From contig NZ_UTHA01000311.1 in the NCBI RefSeq assembly GCF_900582195.1, forward strand, positions 39,401-103,400: a stretch of 64,000 nt of DNA, in the 5' to 3' direction. The notes under the pieces are model-generated. The model did no database searches. It had not been told where the DNA came from and worked only from the letters and a program-made list of their open reading frames with translations. The stretch comes from Pseudomonas viridiflava (lineage in GTDB: Bacteria; Pseudomonadota; Gammaproteobacteria; Pseudomonadales; Pseudomonadaceae). Positions 47,846 through 58,444 of this stretch are shown one piece after another. Both the position numbers and the translations under genes were made by a program. Position 1 is the first letter of the stretch. Each line of letters starts with the position of its first letter.

Positions 47846-49336
47846 TCAGGCTTTGGCACGATCCAGCAGGTACTGGGTCAGCAACGGTACTGGACGGCCA
47901 GTGGCGCCCTTGTCCTTGCCGCCGCTGGTCCATGCGGTGCCCGCGATGTCCAGGTGCGCCCAGTTGAGGTTCTTGGTGAAGCGCGACAGGAAGCATGCAG
48001 CCGTGATGGTGCCGGCTTTCGGCCCGCCAATGTTGGCGATGTCGGCGAACGGGCTGTCCAGTTGTTCCTGGTACTCGTCGAACAGCGGCAATTGCCAGGC
48101 GCGGTCGTCAGCGGCTTTACCGGCGCTGAGCAGTTGGTCGATCAGTTCATCGTTGTTACCCAGCAGGCCCGAGGTGTGCGCACCCAGTGCGACGACGCAA
48201 GCGCCGGTCAGGGTGGCGATGTCGATCACCGCTTGTGGCTTGAAGCGCTCGGAGTAAGTCAGCGCGTCGCACAGCACCAGACGGCCTTCGGCGTCGGTGT
48301 TGAGGATTTCCACAGTCTGGCCGCTCATGGTGGTGACGATGTCGCCCGGGCGCGAGGCGTTGCCGCTCGGCATGTTTTCCGCGCAGGCGAGGATGCACAC
48401 CAGGTTGATCGGCAGTTTCAGCTCAAGCACGGCGCGCAGGGTGCCAAACACGGAGGCCGCGCCGCCCATGTCGTACTTCATCTCGTCCATGCCGGCGCCG
48501 GGCTTCAGGCTGATGCCGCCGGTGTCGAAGGTGATGCCTTTACCGACCAGTGCGTACGGCTTCTCGGATTTCTTGCCACCGTTGTATTGCATCACGATCA
48601 GGCGTGGCGGCTGCTCGCTGCCCTGGCCGACGGCGTAGAACGAGCCCATGCCCAGGGATTTGATCTTCTTCTCGTCGAGGACTTCGACTTTCAGATCCTT
48701 GAATTCTTTGCCGAGGTTCTTCGCTTGTTCGCCGAGGAAGGTCGGGTGGCAGATGTTCGGCGGCAGGTTGCCCAGATCGCGGGTGAAGGCCATGCCGTGC
48801 GCGATCGCGGTGGCGTGATTCACGGCGCGTTGCACTTCGGCTTGGGCAGCCTTGATGGTCAGCAGGGTGATTTTCTTCAGGGCGCGCGGTTCGGCTTTCT
48901 GGCTCTTGAACTGGTCGAAGGTGTATTCGCCATCGACCAGGGTTTCCGCCAGCAGACGGGTTTTGCCATAGCTGTCACGGTTTTTGACAATGACTTCATC
49001 CAGCGCCAGCACGGCATCGCTGCCGCCCAGCCCCTTCAGGGTGTTGAGGATGCCGGCAACGATTTTACGGAACGGACGGTCGCCCAGTTCTTCATCCTTG
49101 CCCACGCCGACCAGCAGCACGCGCTCGGCTTTGAGGTTCGGCAGGCTGTGCAGCAACAGGCTCTGGCCGACCTTGCCGGCCAGATCGCCACGCTTGAGGA
49201 CGGCGCTGATCGCGCCACCGCTCAGTTCGTCGACCTGTTTGGCCGCGACGCCGAGTTTGCGGCCTTCACCGACAGCAACCACCAGGGTGGCGGTTTTCAA
49301 CGTTTCTGGGCTAACGCTTTTTACAACCAGTTCCAT
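47846..49336 (-). CDS. pepA: PepA, leucyl aminopeptidase (M17)
   Basis: This 496-residue two-metal aminopeptidase also acts as a DNA-binding regulator in some bacteria. The start MELVVKSVSPETLK fits the family; a 33-residue upstream extension is not conserved. The catalytic region has VGKGITFDTGGISLKPGAGM with the metal-binding Lys and Asp, VLACAENMPSGNASRPGD-like sequence, and the M17 signature NTDAEGRLVL. In P. aeruginosa PepA (PhpA) negatively affects algD transcription, an interesting link to the alginate operon in this window, although 36 kb away. Confidence 0.95.
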   Translation of the reverse strand: MELVVKSVSPETLKTATLVVAVGEGRKLGVAAKQVDELSGGAISAVLKRGDLAGKVGQSLLLHSLPNLKAERVLLVGVGKDEELGDRPFRKIVAGILNTLKGLGGSDAVLALDEVIVKNRDSYGKTRLLAETLVDGEYTFDQFKSQKAEPRALKKITLLTIKAAQAEVQRAVNHATAIAHGMAFTRDLGNLPPNICHPTFLGEQAKNLGKEFKDLKVEVLDEKKIKSLGMGSFYAVGQGSEQPPRLIVMQYNGGKKSEKPYALVGKGITFDTGGISLKPGAGMDEMKYDMGGAASVFGTLRAVLELKLPINLVCILACAENMPSGNASRPGDIVTTMSGQTVEILNTDAEGRLVLCDALTYSERFKPQAVIDIATLTGACVVALGAHTSGLLGNNDELIDQLLSAGKAADDRAWQLPLFDEYQEQLDSPFADIANIGGPKAGTITAACFLSRFTKNLNWAHLDIAGTAWTSGGKDKGATGRPVPLLTQYLLDRAKA

Positions 49337-49477
49337 GTCCGGATCCCTGAATGAATGGTCAACACGCAGGCGTTCGACGCTGTCCGCAGTCGCCTGCTTA
49401 TAGATAGAAGAGGCGCAGGCCAAAGCCTGCGACAAGGGCCGCAGTTTGAACCTCGCTCCCCGCGCCTGACAACCCTA

Positions 49478-49743
49478 GGGGGCGTTCTCAATTAGTTTTC
49501 ACACCGCGTTGTCGCCTTAAAGCCAGCCAGGCAAGGCGCAGGCCGCTGGGAATGGTTGTTCCCTTTCCAAGGCCTGCAACGCAGACTGGCCGGCTTTAAG
49601 GCACAACCCGAAGGGCCGGGCCTGCTGTTGTGCAGGGCTGCGTTGCTCGAAGCTTATTTGGAATGACCAAACCACGCTTCTCGCGCCTTGCCCTGCACAA
49701 CAGCAGACCCGGCGCGGTGTGAAAACTAATTGAGAACGCCCCC
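49478..49743. mobile_element. 266-bp MITE-like element with 31-bp terminal inverted repeats
   Basis: The ends are perfect 31-base inverted repeats (49478-49508, starting GGGGGCGTTCTCAATTAG; and 49713-49743). Two internal hairpins lie between them: arms 49514-49530 / 49586-49602 (GCCTTAAAGCCAGCCAG) and 49622-49638 / 49690-49706 (CTGCTGTTGTGCAGGGC). The whole can fold as a closed junction. No open frame of useful size and no obvious target-site duplication is present. It sits in the divergent pepA-lptF region. Confidence 0.8.
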
Positions 49744-49912
49744 TCGGTTGTACGATCTGCAAAGGATTACAGACATGGATGAGTGTGCGCAGTGACAGGC
49801 GCCTCCAATCACAGGATAATGCCGCATCTTTTTTCGACGGCTCTGCGTTGCGGGCCGGTCGATGTGTTTGCTTGTTTGGCCGCCTTAGCCTGACAACCCT
49901 GGAGTGTCTGGT

Positions 49913-51034
49913 TTGATCGTCTTCCGTTATCTGTCCCGCGAAGTCCTGTTGACCCTCAGCGCCGTGAGTGCCGTGCTGCTGGTCATCATCATGAGCGGTC
50001 GCTTCATCAAATATCTGGCTCAGGCCGCTGCCGGCCAGCTCGATCCGGGCTCGCTGTTCCTGATCATGGGCTTTCGTCTGCCGGGTTTCCTGCAACTGAT
50101 TCTGCCGCTGGGCCTGTTTCTGGGGATCCTGCTGGCCTACGGTCGCCTGTATCTTGAAAGCGAAATGACCGTGCTGTCGGCCACCGGCATGAGCCAGCAG
50201 AAGCTGTTTCGCATGACCTTGTTCCCGGCGACGCTGGTTGCGCTGGTCGTAGCGTGGCTGAGCCTGGGCCTGGCCCCGCAAGGCGCCAACCAGTTCCAGT
50301 TGCTGCTGAACAAGCAGGACGCGCTGACCGAGTTCGATACTCTCGAGCCTGGGCGTTTCCAGGCCCTGCGTGATGGTACTCGGGTGACCTACACCGAAAC
50401 CCTGAGCGACGATCGCGTCAATCTGGGCAGCGTATTCATTTCGCAGAAAAACCTCGGTGCCGATCAAAAGGATCGCGGGATTTCCGTGCTGGTGGCCGAA
50501 AGCGGTCGCCAGGAAGTGCGCCCCGACGGCAATCGCTACTTGATCCTCGATAACGGCTATCGCTACGACGGCAGCCCGGGTCAGGCCGATTACCGTGCCA
50601 TTCATTACGAAACCTACGGCGTGCTGTTGCCCAAGCCGGACGTCAGCGAAGAAGTCACCGACCGTGACGCCATGCCGACCTCGTCTCTGCTGGGCAGCGA
50701 TGACATTCGCTCGAAAACCGAACTGCAATGGCGTTTGTCCCTGCCGCTGCTGGTATTTATCGTGACCCTGATGGCGGTGCCGCTGTCGCGCGTCAATCCG
50801 CGCCAAGGGCGTTTCCTCAAGCTGCTGCCGGCGATTCTCCTTTATATGGCTTACCTGACCATTCTGATTGCCGCCCGCGGCGCCCTCGAGAAGGGCAAGA
50901 TCCCGCCGGCCCTCGGCCTGTGGTGGGTGCACGCGATCTTCCTGGTCATCGGTCTGGGCCTGCTTTATTGGGAGCCGCTACGCCTGAAGATGGCCAGCCG
51001 TCGCTCCGCAGCGCTGGAGGTGGCCCGTGGTTAA
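49913..51034 (+). CDS. lptF: LptF, LPS export ABC transporter permease
   Basis: LptF forms the inner-membrane LptB2FG complex, which extracts lipopolysaccharide for transport to the outer membrane. The 373-residue protein has membrane helices at both ends (VLLTLSAVSAVLLVIIMSG, LLPAILLYMAYLTILIAARG) around a periplasmic beta-jellyroll. The start is the TTG at 49913 (reads IVFRYLSREVL), which aligns with the MIVFRYLSREVL of P. aeruginosa and has GGAG eight bases upstream. A GTG nine bases earlier overlaps that GGAG and is rejected. It overlaps lptG by eight bases. Confidence 0.95.
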   Translation: MIVFRYLSREVLLTLSAVSAVLLVIIMSGRFIKYLAQAAAGQLDPGSLFLIMGFRLPGFLQLILPLGLFLGILLAYGRLYLESEMTVLSATGMSQQKLFRMTLFPATLVALVVAWLSLGLAPQGANQFQLLLNKQDALTEFDTLEPGRFQALRDGTRVTYTETLSDDRVNLGSVFISQKNLGADQKDRGISVLVAESGRQEVRPDGNRYLILDNGYRYDGSPGQADYRAIHYETYGVLLPKPDVSEEVTDRDAMPTSSLLGSDDIRSKTELQWRLSLPLLVFIVTLMAVPLSRVNPRQGRFLKLLPAILLYMAYLTILIAARGALEKGKIPPALGLWWVHAIFLVIGLGLLYWEPLRLKMASRRSAALEVARG

Positions 51035-52088
51035 ACTCGACCGCTACATCGGCAGCAGCGTATTCATGGCGATCATTGCCGTGCTGGCAATCATTCTCGG
51101 CCTGGCGACCTTGTTTGCCTTCATCGATGAAATGGGTGACGTCAGCGACACTTACACCCTGGTCGATGTCCTCAGCTTCGTTCTGCTGACCGCGCCGCGC
51201 CGTCTCTACGAAATGTTGCCGATGGCCGCATTGATCGGTTGCCTGATCGGCCTCGGCAGTCTGGCCAGCAGCAGTGAGCTGACGGTCATGCGCGCCGCAG
51301 GTGTTTCCATCGGTCGTATCGTCTGGGCGGTCATGAAACCAATGCTGGTGCTGATGCTGGCCGGCGTACTGATCGGCGAGTACGTCGCTCCGGCGACCGA
51401 AAGCATGGCCCAGGCCAATCGCTCGCTGGCGCAAGGCAGTGGTGATGCGCAAAGCGCCAAGCACGGCATGTGGCACCGTCAGGGTGAGGAATTCATCCAC
51501 ATCAACGCCGTGCAACCGAACGGCCTGCTGTATGGCGTGACCCGCTATCACTTCGATAAAGAGCGTCATCTGCTGAGTTCGAGCTTCGCCAAGAAAGCCG
51601 AGTTCGACGGTAATCACTGGCAGCTCACGGATGTGGCGACCACCAGGTTTCATGAGCGCAGCACTGAAGTCGTCAATGCCCCGAGCGAGCAATGGGACGT
51701 GGCGTTGAGCCCGCAATTGCTCAGCACCGTGGTCATGGCGCCGGAATCGCTGTCGATCAGCGGCCTGTGGGGCTACATCCACTATCTTTCCGAGCAAGGT
51801 CTGAGCAATGGACGTTACTGGCTGGCATTTTGGGTCAAGGTGTTGCAACCGCTGGTCACCGCCGCGCTGGTGCTGATGGCCATTTCCTTCATCTTTGGCC
51901 CGCTGCGTTCGGTAACACTCGGTCAGCGGGTGTTCACCGGCGTGCTGGTGGGCTTCACCTTCCGTATCGTCCAGGATTTGCTCGGCCCGTCGAGTCTGGT
52001 GTTCGGTTTCTCGCCGCTGTTTGCGGTGCTGGTACCGGCCGGCGTCTGTGCGCTGGCAGGTGTCTGGCTGCTGCGAAGAGCCGGTTGA
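51027..52088 (+). CDS. lptG: LptG, LPS export ABC transporter permease
   Basis: LptG is the partner permease of LptF. The 353-residue protein begins with GTG (MVKLDRYIGSSVFMAIIAVL), has TM helices at residues 10-35, 60-85, 100-125 and in the C-terminal 100 residues, and includes LLTAPRRLYEMLPMAALIGCL and GRYWLAFWVKVLQPLVTAAL. The lptB gene is elsewhere. A terminator follows. Confidence 0.95.
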   Translation: MVKLDRYIGSSVFMAIIAVLAIILGLATLFAFIDEMGDVSDTYTLVDVLSFVLLTAPRRLYEMLPMAALIGCLIGLGSLASSSELTVMRAAGVSIGRIVWAVMKPMLVLMLAGVLIGEYVAPATESMAQANRSLAQGSGDAQSAKHGMWHRQGEEFIHINAVQPNGLLYGVTRYHFDKERHLLSSSFAKKAEFDGNHWQLTDVATTRFHERSTEVVNAPSEQWDVALSPQLLSTVVMAPESLSISGLWGYIHYLSEQGLSNGRYWLAFWVKVLQPLVTAALVLMAISFIFGPLRSVTLGQRVFTGVLVGFTFRIVQDLLGPSSLVFGFSPLFAVLVPAGVCALAGVWLLRRAG

Positions 52089-52120
52089 TGCGCGCATTTT
52101 TACTCGCGCTTTAAACTTGA

Positions 52121-52152
52121 AAACGCCCCGGTCGACAGATCGGGGCGTTTTT
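52121..52152 (+). terminator. Terminator of the lptFG operon
   Basis: The stem AACGCCCCG / CGGGGCGTT with a 10-base loop is followed by five T, 32 bases after the lptG stop. Confidence 0.92.
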
Positions 52153-52260
52153 GCATGCAATCCGGATGACAGGCGAACGTGACGCTTGCGCCGTGTATCA
52201 GGTACAATTCCCGGCTATTTTTCGGCGGGCCATGCCTGCAGCCTTTTTGAGTGTTGATCC

Positions 52261-54060
52261 GTGAGTGATTTGAGTCATATCCGCAATTTCTCCATCATCG
52301 CCCACATTGACCATGGCAAGTCGACGCTGGCCGATCGCTTCATCCAGATGTGCGGCGGCCTGGCCGAGCGTGAAATGGAAGCCCAGGTACTGGACTCCAT
52401 GGACCTGGAGCGTGAACGCGGGATCACCATCAAAGCCCACAGCGTCACCCTTTATTACACGGCCAAAGACGGCATCAAGTATCAGCTGAACTTCATCGAC
52501 ACCCCGGGCCACGTCGACTTCACCTACGAAGTCAGCCGTTCCCTGGCCGCGTGTGAAGGTGCTTTGCTGGTAGTCGACGCCGGTCAGGGCGTTGAAGCCC
52601 AGTCCGTGGCCAACTGCTACACCGCAATCGAGCAGGGCCTCGAGGTCATGCCGGTGCTGAACAAGATCGACCTGCCGCAGGCTGATCCTGATCGCGTAAA
52701 AGACGAAATCGAGAAAATCATCGGCATCGATGCCACCGACGCCGTCACCTGCAGCGCCAAGACCGGCCTGGGTGTCGACGAAGTGCTCGAGCGTCTGGTG
52801 CACACCATTCCTGCGCCGACCGGCAACATCGAAGATCCGCTGCAAGCGTTGATCATCGACTCCTGGTTCGACAACTACCTGGGCGTTGTTTCCCTGGTGC
52901 GCGTGCGTCATGGCCGCGTGAAGAAGGGCGACAAGATCCTCGTCAAGTCCACCGGCAAGATCCATCTGGTCGACAGCGTTGGCGTGTTCAACCCGAAACA
53001 CACCGCCACGACCGATCTGAAAGCCGGCGAAGTGGGCTTCATCATCGCCAGCATCAAGGACATTCACGGTGCACCGGTCGGTGACACCCTGACTCTGGCC
53101 TCGACCCCTGACGTAGAAGTGCTGCCCGGCTTCAAGCGCATCCAGCCACAGGTATACGCCGGTCTGTTCCCGGTCAGTTCCGACGACTTCGAAGATTTCC
53201 GCGAAGCGCTGCAGAAGCTGACCCTCAACGACTCGTCGCTGCAATACACCCCGGAAAGCTCCGACGCACTGGGCTTCGGCTTCCGTTGCGGCTTCCTCGG
53301 CATGCTGCACATGGAGATCATTCAGGAGCGCCTCGAGCGCGAATACGACCTGGACCTGATCACCACCGCGCCAACCGTAATCTTCGAGCTGGTGCTGAAA
53401 ACCGGTGAAACGATTTACGTCGACAACCCGTCCAAGCTGCCGGATGTGTCGTCGATCGAAGACATGCGCGAGCCGATCGTGCGCGCCAACATTCTGGTGC
53501 CGCAGGAACACTTGGGCAACGTCATCACCCTGTGCATCGAGAAACGCGGCGTTCAAGTCGACATGCTGTTCCTCGGCAATCAGGTGCAGGTCACTTACGA
53601 CCTGCCGATGAACGAAGTGGTCCTGGACTTCTTCGACCGCCTCAAATCCACCAGTCGCGGCTATGCTTCGCTGGATTACCATTTCGACCGTTACCAATCG
53701 GCTAATCTGGTGAAACTGGACGTGCTGATCAACGGCGACAAGGTCGATGCTCTGGCGTTGATCGTGCACCGTGACAACTCGCACTACAAAGGTCGCCAGT
53801 TGACCGAGAAGATGAAAGAACTGATTCCTCGTCAGATGTTCGACGTAGCCATCCAGGCCGCCATTGGTGGTCAGATCGTTGCCCGGACCACCGTCAAGGC
53901 GCTCAGAAAGAACGTATTGGCCAAATGCTACGGCGGTGACGTCAGCCGTAAGAAGAAACTGCTCGAGAAGCAAAAGGCCGGTAAGAAACGCATGAAGCAG
54001 GTCGGCAACGTGGAAATTCCACAGGAAGCCTTCCTTGCAGTGCTCAGGTTGGATAGTTAG
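52261..54060 (+). CDS. lepA: LepA, elongation factor 4
   Basis: This ribosomal GTPase aids translation initiation and recovery from stalled elongation. The 599-residue product has G1 HIDHGKSTLADR (residues 16-27), G3 DTPGHVDF, G4 NKIDLPQAD and the unique C-terminal domain with GKKRMKQVGNVEIPQEAFLA. The start is GTG. lepB follows after five bases, the standard lepA-lepB operon. Confidence 0.97.
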   Translation: MSDLSHIRNFSIIAHIDHGKSTLADRFIQMCGGLAEREMEAQVLDSMDLERERGITIKAHSVTLYYTAKDGIKYQLNFIDTPGHVDFTYEVSRSLAACEGALLVVDAGQGVEAQSVANCYTAIEQGLEVMPVLNKIDLPQADPDRVKDEIEKIIGIDATDAVTCSAKTGLGVDEVLERLVHTIPAPTGNIEDPLQALIIDSWFDNYLGVVSLVRVRHGRVKKGDKILVKSTGKIHLVDSVGVFNPKHTATTDLKAGEVGFIIASIKDIHGAPVGDTLTLASTPDVEVLPGFKRIQPQVYAGLFPVSSDDFEDFREALQKLTLNDSSLQYTPESSDALGFGFRCGFLGMLHMEIIQERLEREYDLDLITTAPTVIFELVLKTGETIYVDNPSKLPDVSSIEDMREPIVRANILVPQEHLGNVITLCIEKRGVQVDMLFLGNQVQVTYDLPMNEVVLDFFDRLKSTSRGYASLDYHFDRYQSANLVKLDVLINGDKVDALALIVHRDNSHYKGRQLTEKMKELIPRQMFDVAIQAAIGGQIVARTTVKALRKNVLAKCYGGDVSRKKKLLEKQKAGKKRMKQVGNVEIPQEAFLAVLRLDS

Positions 54061-54065
54061 GTCCT

Positions 54066-54920
54066 ATGTCACTAAATTTCCCGCTGTTGCTGGTCATCGC
54101 CGTGTTCGTCTGCGGCCTGTTGGCGTTGCTTGATCTGTTGATCCTGGCGCCGCGTCGCCGCGCTGCCATTGCCTCTTATCAAGGCAGTGTCAGCCAGCCC
54201 GATGTCGTGGTCGTCGAGAAACTGAACAAAGAGCCGCTGCTGGTTGAATACGGCAAGTCGTTCTTTCCAGTGTTGTTCATCGTGCTGGTACTGCGTTCGT
54301 TCCTTGTGGAGCCGTTCCAGATCCCGTCCGGTTCGATGAAGCCAACCCTGGACGTCGGCGACTTCATTCTGGTGAACAAGTTTTCTTACGGGATCCGCCT
54401 GCCGGTGATCGACAAGAAAATCATCGAAGTCGGTGATCCACAGCGTGGTGATGTGATGGTGTTCCGCTACCCGAGCGATCCGAACGTCAACTACATCAAG
54501 CGCGTGGTTGGCCTGCCGGGCGACACGGTGCGTTACACCGCCGACAAGCATCTGTTTGTGAATGGCGAGTCGATTGCCGAGCAGATGGTCGGCGCCGAGC
54601 CGGGCACGCTGGGCAGCGCCGAACTGTACAAAGAGAAACTGGGCGCCGCCGAGCATCTGATCCGCAAGGAAATGAGCCGCTACCGCGCCACGCCGGACCG
54701 CTCGTGGACAGTCCCCGCCGGGCACTATTTCATGATGGGCGACAACCGCGACAACTCGAACGACAGTCGCTATTGGGATGATCCGAACATTCCCAAGGAT
54801 CTGCTGGGCATGGTTCCCGACCAGAATATCGTCGGCAAGGCCTTCGCGGTCTGGATGAGCTGGCCGGAGCCGAAACTCAGTCACCTGCCGAATTTCTCGC
54901 GGGTTGGCCTGATCAAGTAA
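54066..54920 (+). CDS. lepB: LepB, signal peptidase I
   Basis: LepB removes signal peptides at the periplasmic face of the membrane. The 284-residue protein has two N-terminal helices (LLLVIAVFVCGLLALLDLLIL; FFPVLFIVLVLRSFLVEPF), the nucleophile Ser90 in IPSGSMKPTL and the general base Lys145 in NYIKRVVGLPGD, plus the GDNRDNSNDSRYW box. The length equals the P. aeruginosa enzyme. A stem (CGGCGCTGTTGACCACAGCGCCG, 23 bases with GGCGCTG arms) follows at about 54928. The usual DUF4845 gene is not present after it. Confidence 0.95.
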   Translation: MSLNFPLLLVIAVFVCGLLALLDLLILAPRRRAAIASYQGSVSQPDVVVVEKLNKEPLLVEYGKSFFPVLFIVLVLRSFLVEPFQIPSGSMKPTLDVGDFILVNKFSYGIRLPVIDKKIIEVGDPQRGDVMVFRYPSDPNVNYIKRVVGLPGDTVRYTADKHLFVNGESIAEQMVGAEPGTLGSAELYKEKLGAAEHLIRKEMSRYRATPDRSWTVPAGHYFMMGDNRDNSNDSRYWDDPNIPKDLLGMVPDQNIVGKAFAVWMSWPEPKLSHLPNFSRVGLIK

Positions 54921-55089
54921 TTACACACGGCGCTGTTGACCACAGCGCCGAATGCATTTCTGGAGCCGGCACAATCGGCTTCGCAATCGCCAGGATTTAA
55001 TTTTTGAACACAGCGTTAATTGTCCCAGGCCTGCGCCGTATCCCGGCGATGGCAGTGGAATCCAGCCACGAACTCAGCGTGGGTAAACC

Positions 55090-55771
55090 GTGAGCGTTTC
55101 TCTAAGCCGTCTCGAGCGCCAGCTCGGTTACACCTTCAAGGATCAGGAGCTGATGCTGCTGGCCCTGACGCACCGCAGTTTTGCCGGACGCAATAACGAG
55201 CGTCTGGAATTCCTCGGTGATGCCATCCTCAATTTCGTCGCCGGTGAGGCGCTGTTCGATCGCTTCCCGCTGGCCCGCGAAGGCCAGTTGTCGCGTTTGC
55301 GCGCACGTTTGGTAAAAGGTGAGACGCTGGCCGTACTGGCCCGCGGTTTTGACCTTGGTGATTACCTGCGACTGGGTTCCGGTGAGTTGAAAAGTGGCGG
55401 TTTCCGTCGCGAATCGATTCTGGCCGACGCCCTCGAAGCCTTGATCGGTGCGATCTATCTCGACGCCGGCATGGACATGGCGCGCGAGCGCGTGCTGGCC
55501 TGGCTGGCCGGCGAATTCGAAGGCCTGACGCTGGTAGACACCAACAAGGATCCGAAGACCCGTTTGCAGGAACACCTGCAATCGCGCGGTTGCGAACTGC
55601 CACGCTACGAAGTGGTGGATATCCAGGGCGAGCCGCACTGCCGAACCTTCTTCGTCGAGTGCGAAGTTGTCTTACTGAATGAAAAAAGCCGAGGTCAGGG
55701 TGTCAGCCGTCGTATTGCCGAACAGGTAGCGGCCGCTGCAGCACTGATTGCCCTGGGCGTGGAGAATGGCA

Positions 55772-55779
<8 letters not shown>
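55090..55779 (+). CDS. rnc: Rnc, ribonuclease III
   Basis: RNase III cuts double-stranded RNA in rRNA and mRNA maturation. The 229-residue protein has the signature NERLEFLGDAILNFV, the second acidic cluster ADALEALIGAIYLDAG and a C-terminal dsRNA-binding domain (DPKTRLQEHLQSRGCELPRYEVV). The start is GTG, and its stop overlaps the era start by eight bases. Confidence 0.96.
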
Positions 55780-56674
<895 letters not shown>

Positions 56675-56704
56675 GTACGCGGTTGTCGCAACACCGAAAA
56701 AACC

Positions 56705-56794
56705 TGTGGGAGCGAGCTTGCTCGCGAAGAGGATGTAACATTCAGCATTGATGTTGACTGTCACACCGAATTCGCGAGCAAGCTCGCTCCCACA
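56705..56794. repeat. REP pair between era and recO
   Basis: Inverted units lie at 56705-56728 and 56771-56794, inside the era-recO operon. Confidence 0.95.
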
Positions 56795-56841
56795 GTGGTT
56801 TTGAGGTGAATATAAAACCGCGTTTTATCCATGAGAGTTCC

Positions 56842-57531
56842 ATGTCCTCAAACCCGCCTCCCGCCCAACCCGCCTACGTCCTGCACAGTCGCGCCTACCG
56901 CGAAACCAGTGCGTTGGTGGATTTCCTCACGCCGCAAGGTCGGCTGCGAGCGGTGTTGCGCAGTGCGCGGGGCAAGGCCGGGACATTGGCGCGGCCGTTC
57001 GTGTCGCTGGAAGTGGAGTTCCGTGGCAAGAGTGAGTTGAAGAACGTCGGGCGCATGGAGAGTTCTGGTACTTCAGCGTGGCTTAATGGTGAAGCGCTGT
57101 TCAGCGGTCTCTATCTGAATGAATTGCTGATTCGCCTGTTGCCTGCCGAAGACCCGCACCCGGGGGTCTTCGATCATTACGCCGCGACCTTGCTGGCACT
57201 GGCCGAAGGTCGACCGCTCGAGCCGTTGCTGCGCTCTTTCGAATGGCGGCTGCTGGACGATCTCGGCTACGGCTTTTCGTTGAATACCGATGTTCATGGC
57301 GAACCCGTCGCGCCGGACGGTCTCTATCGTCTGCAAGTGGACGCGGGTCTGGAGCGAGTCTTCCTGCTCCAGCCGGGCCTGTTCAACGGCGTAGAACTAC
57401 TGGCCATGGCCGAAGCCGACTGGACCGCCCCCGGCGCGCTGTCCGCCGCCAAGCGCTTGATGCGTCAGGCATTGGCTGTTCACCTGGGCGGTCGTCCTCT
57501 CGTCAGTCGCGAGCTGTTTCGCAAGCCCTGA
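56842..57531 (+). CDS. recO: RecO, DNA repair protein
   Basis: RecO helps load RecA onto SSB-coated DNA in the RecFOR pathway. The 229-residue product begins MSSNPPPAQPAYVLHSRAYR, has the OB domain (ETSALVDFLTPQGRLRAVLR, RPFVSLEVEF) and a helical C-terminal half (GLYLNELLIRLLP, FEWRLLDDLGYGF). The usual zinc-finger Cys are missing, as is normal in gammaproteobacteria. A 12-codon longer GTG start (56806) is possible but lies close to the REP. Confidence 0.95.
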   Translation: MSSNPPPAQPAYVLHSRAYRETSALVDFLTPQGRLRAVLRSARGKAGTLARPFVSLEVEFRGKSELKNVGRMESSGTSAWLNGEALFSGLYLNELLIRLLPAEDPHPGVFDHYAATLLALAEGRPLEPLLRSFEWRLLDDLGYGFSLNTDVHGEPVAPDGLYRLQVDAGLERVFLLQPGLFNGVELLAMAEADWTAPGALSAAKRLMRQALAVHLGGRPLVSRELFRKP

Positions 57532-57570
57532 TATGCTGTGCGCCGAATCTCTCAATTCAGGAGCGCATCC

Positions 57571-58317
57571 GTGACCACCAGCAATCGCATTCTTCTTGGC
57601 GTGAACATCGACCACGTCGCCACCCTGCGTCAGGCCCGTGGCACGCGCTACCCGGATCCGGTTAAAGCGGCGCTGGACGCGGAAGAGGCGGGCGCCGATG
57701 GCATTACCGTGCACCTGCGTGAAGACCGCCGGCACATTCAGGAGCGCGACGTTCTAGTGCTCAAAGATGTGCTGCAAACCCGCATGAACTTCGAAATGGG
57801 CGTCACCGAAGAAATGATGGCGTTCGCCGAACGCATCCGTCCGGCGCACATCTGCCTGGTACCGGAAACCCGTCAGGAGCTGACCACTGAAGGTGGTCTG
57901 GATGTAGCGGGGCAGGAAGAGCGGATCAAGGCCGCGGTTGAGCGTCTTTCGAAAGTCGGCAGCGAAGTGTCGCTGTTCATCGATGCCGACGAGCGGCAGA
58001 TTGCTGCGTCGAAGCGTGTTGGTGCTCCAGCCATCGAGCTGCACACCGGGCGCTACGCCGATGCAGAAACTCCGACCGAAGTGGCAGAAGAACTCAAGCG
58101 TGTCGCGGATGGTGTGGCGTTTGGTCTGGCCCAAGGCCTGATCGTTAACGCGGGTCACGGCTTGCATTACCACAACGTTGAAGCCGTAGCGGCGATCAAA
58201 GGCATCAACGAGCTGAACATCGGTCATGCGCTGGTGGCGCATGCGTTGTTCGTGGGCTTCAAGTCTGCCGTGTCCGAGATGAAAGCGCTGATCCTGGCCG
58301 CCGCGTTGAAAGGCTAA
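57571..58317 (+). CDS. pdxJ: PdxJ, pyridoxine 5'-phosphate synthase
   Basis: PdxJ joins deoxyxylulose 5-phosphate and 3-amino-2-oxopropyl phosphate to form pyridoxine 5'-phosphate. The 248-residue TIM barrel has the catalytic GVNIDHVATLRQARGT, GITVHLREDRRHI, TEGGLDV and VNAGHGLHYHNV. The start is a GTG with GGAG seven bases upstream. Position after recO is conserved. Confidence 0.96.
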   Translation: MTTSNRILLGVNIDHVATLRQARGTRYPDPVKAALDAEEAGADGITVHLREDRRHIQERDVLVLKDVLQTRMNFEMGVTEEMMAFAERIRPAHICLVPETRQELTTEGGLDVAGQEERIKAAVERLSKVGSEVSLFIDADERQIAASKRVGAPAIELHTGRYADAETPTEVAEELKRVADGVAFGLAQGLIVNAGHGLHYHNVEAVAAIKGINELNIGHALVAHALFVGFKSAVSEMKALILAAALKG

Positions 58318-58335
58318 AGGTCGACGCCTAACCCC

Positions 58336-58425
58336 TGTGGGAGCGAGCTTGCTCGCGAAGGCGGAGTGTCAGCCGACATATTTGCTGACTGACACACAGC
58401 ATTCGCGAGCAAGCTCGCTCCCACA
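58336..58425. repeat. REP pair between pdxJ and mltF
   Basis: Inverted units lie at 58336-58359 and 58402-58425, between the two convergent genes. Confidence 0.95.
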
Positions 58426-58444
58426 TTTGGTTATGAGGTGTTGC

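Noticed and set aside
49904..49912. GTG start for lptF at 49904
   Set aside because: This codon overlaps the only good Shine-Dalgarno. The TTG at 49913 aligns with the known LptF N-terminus.
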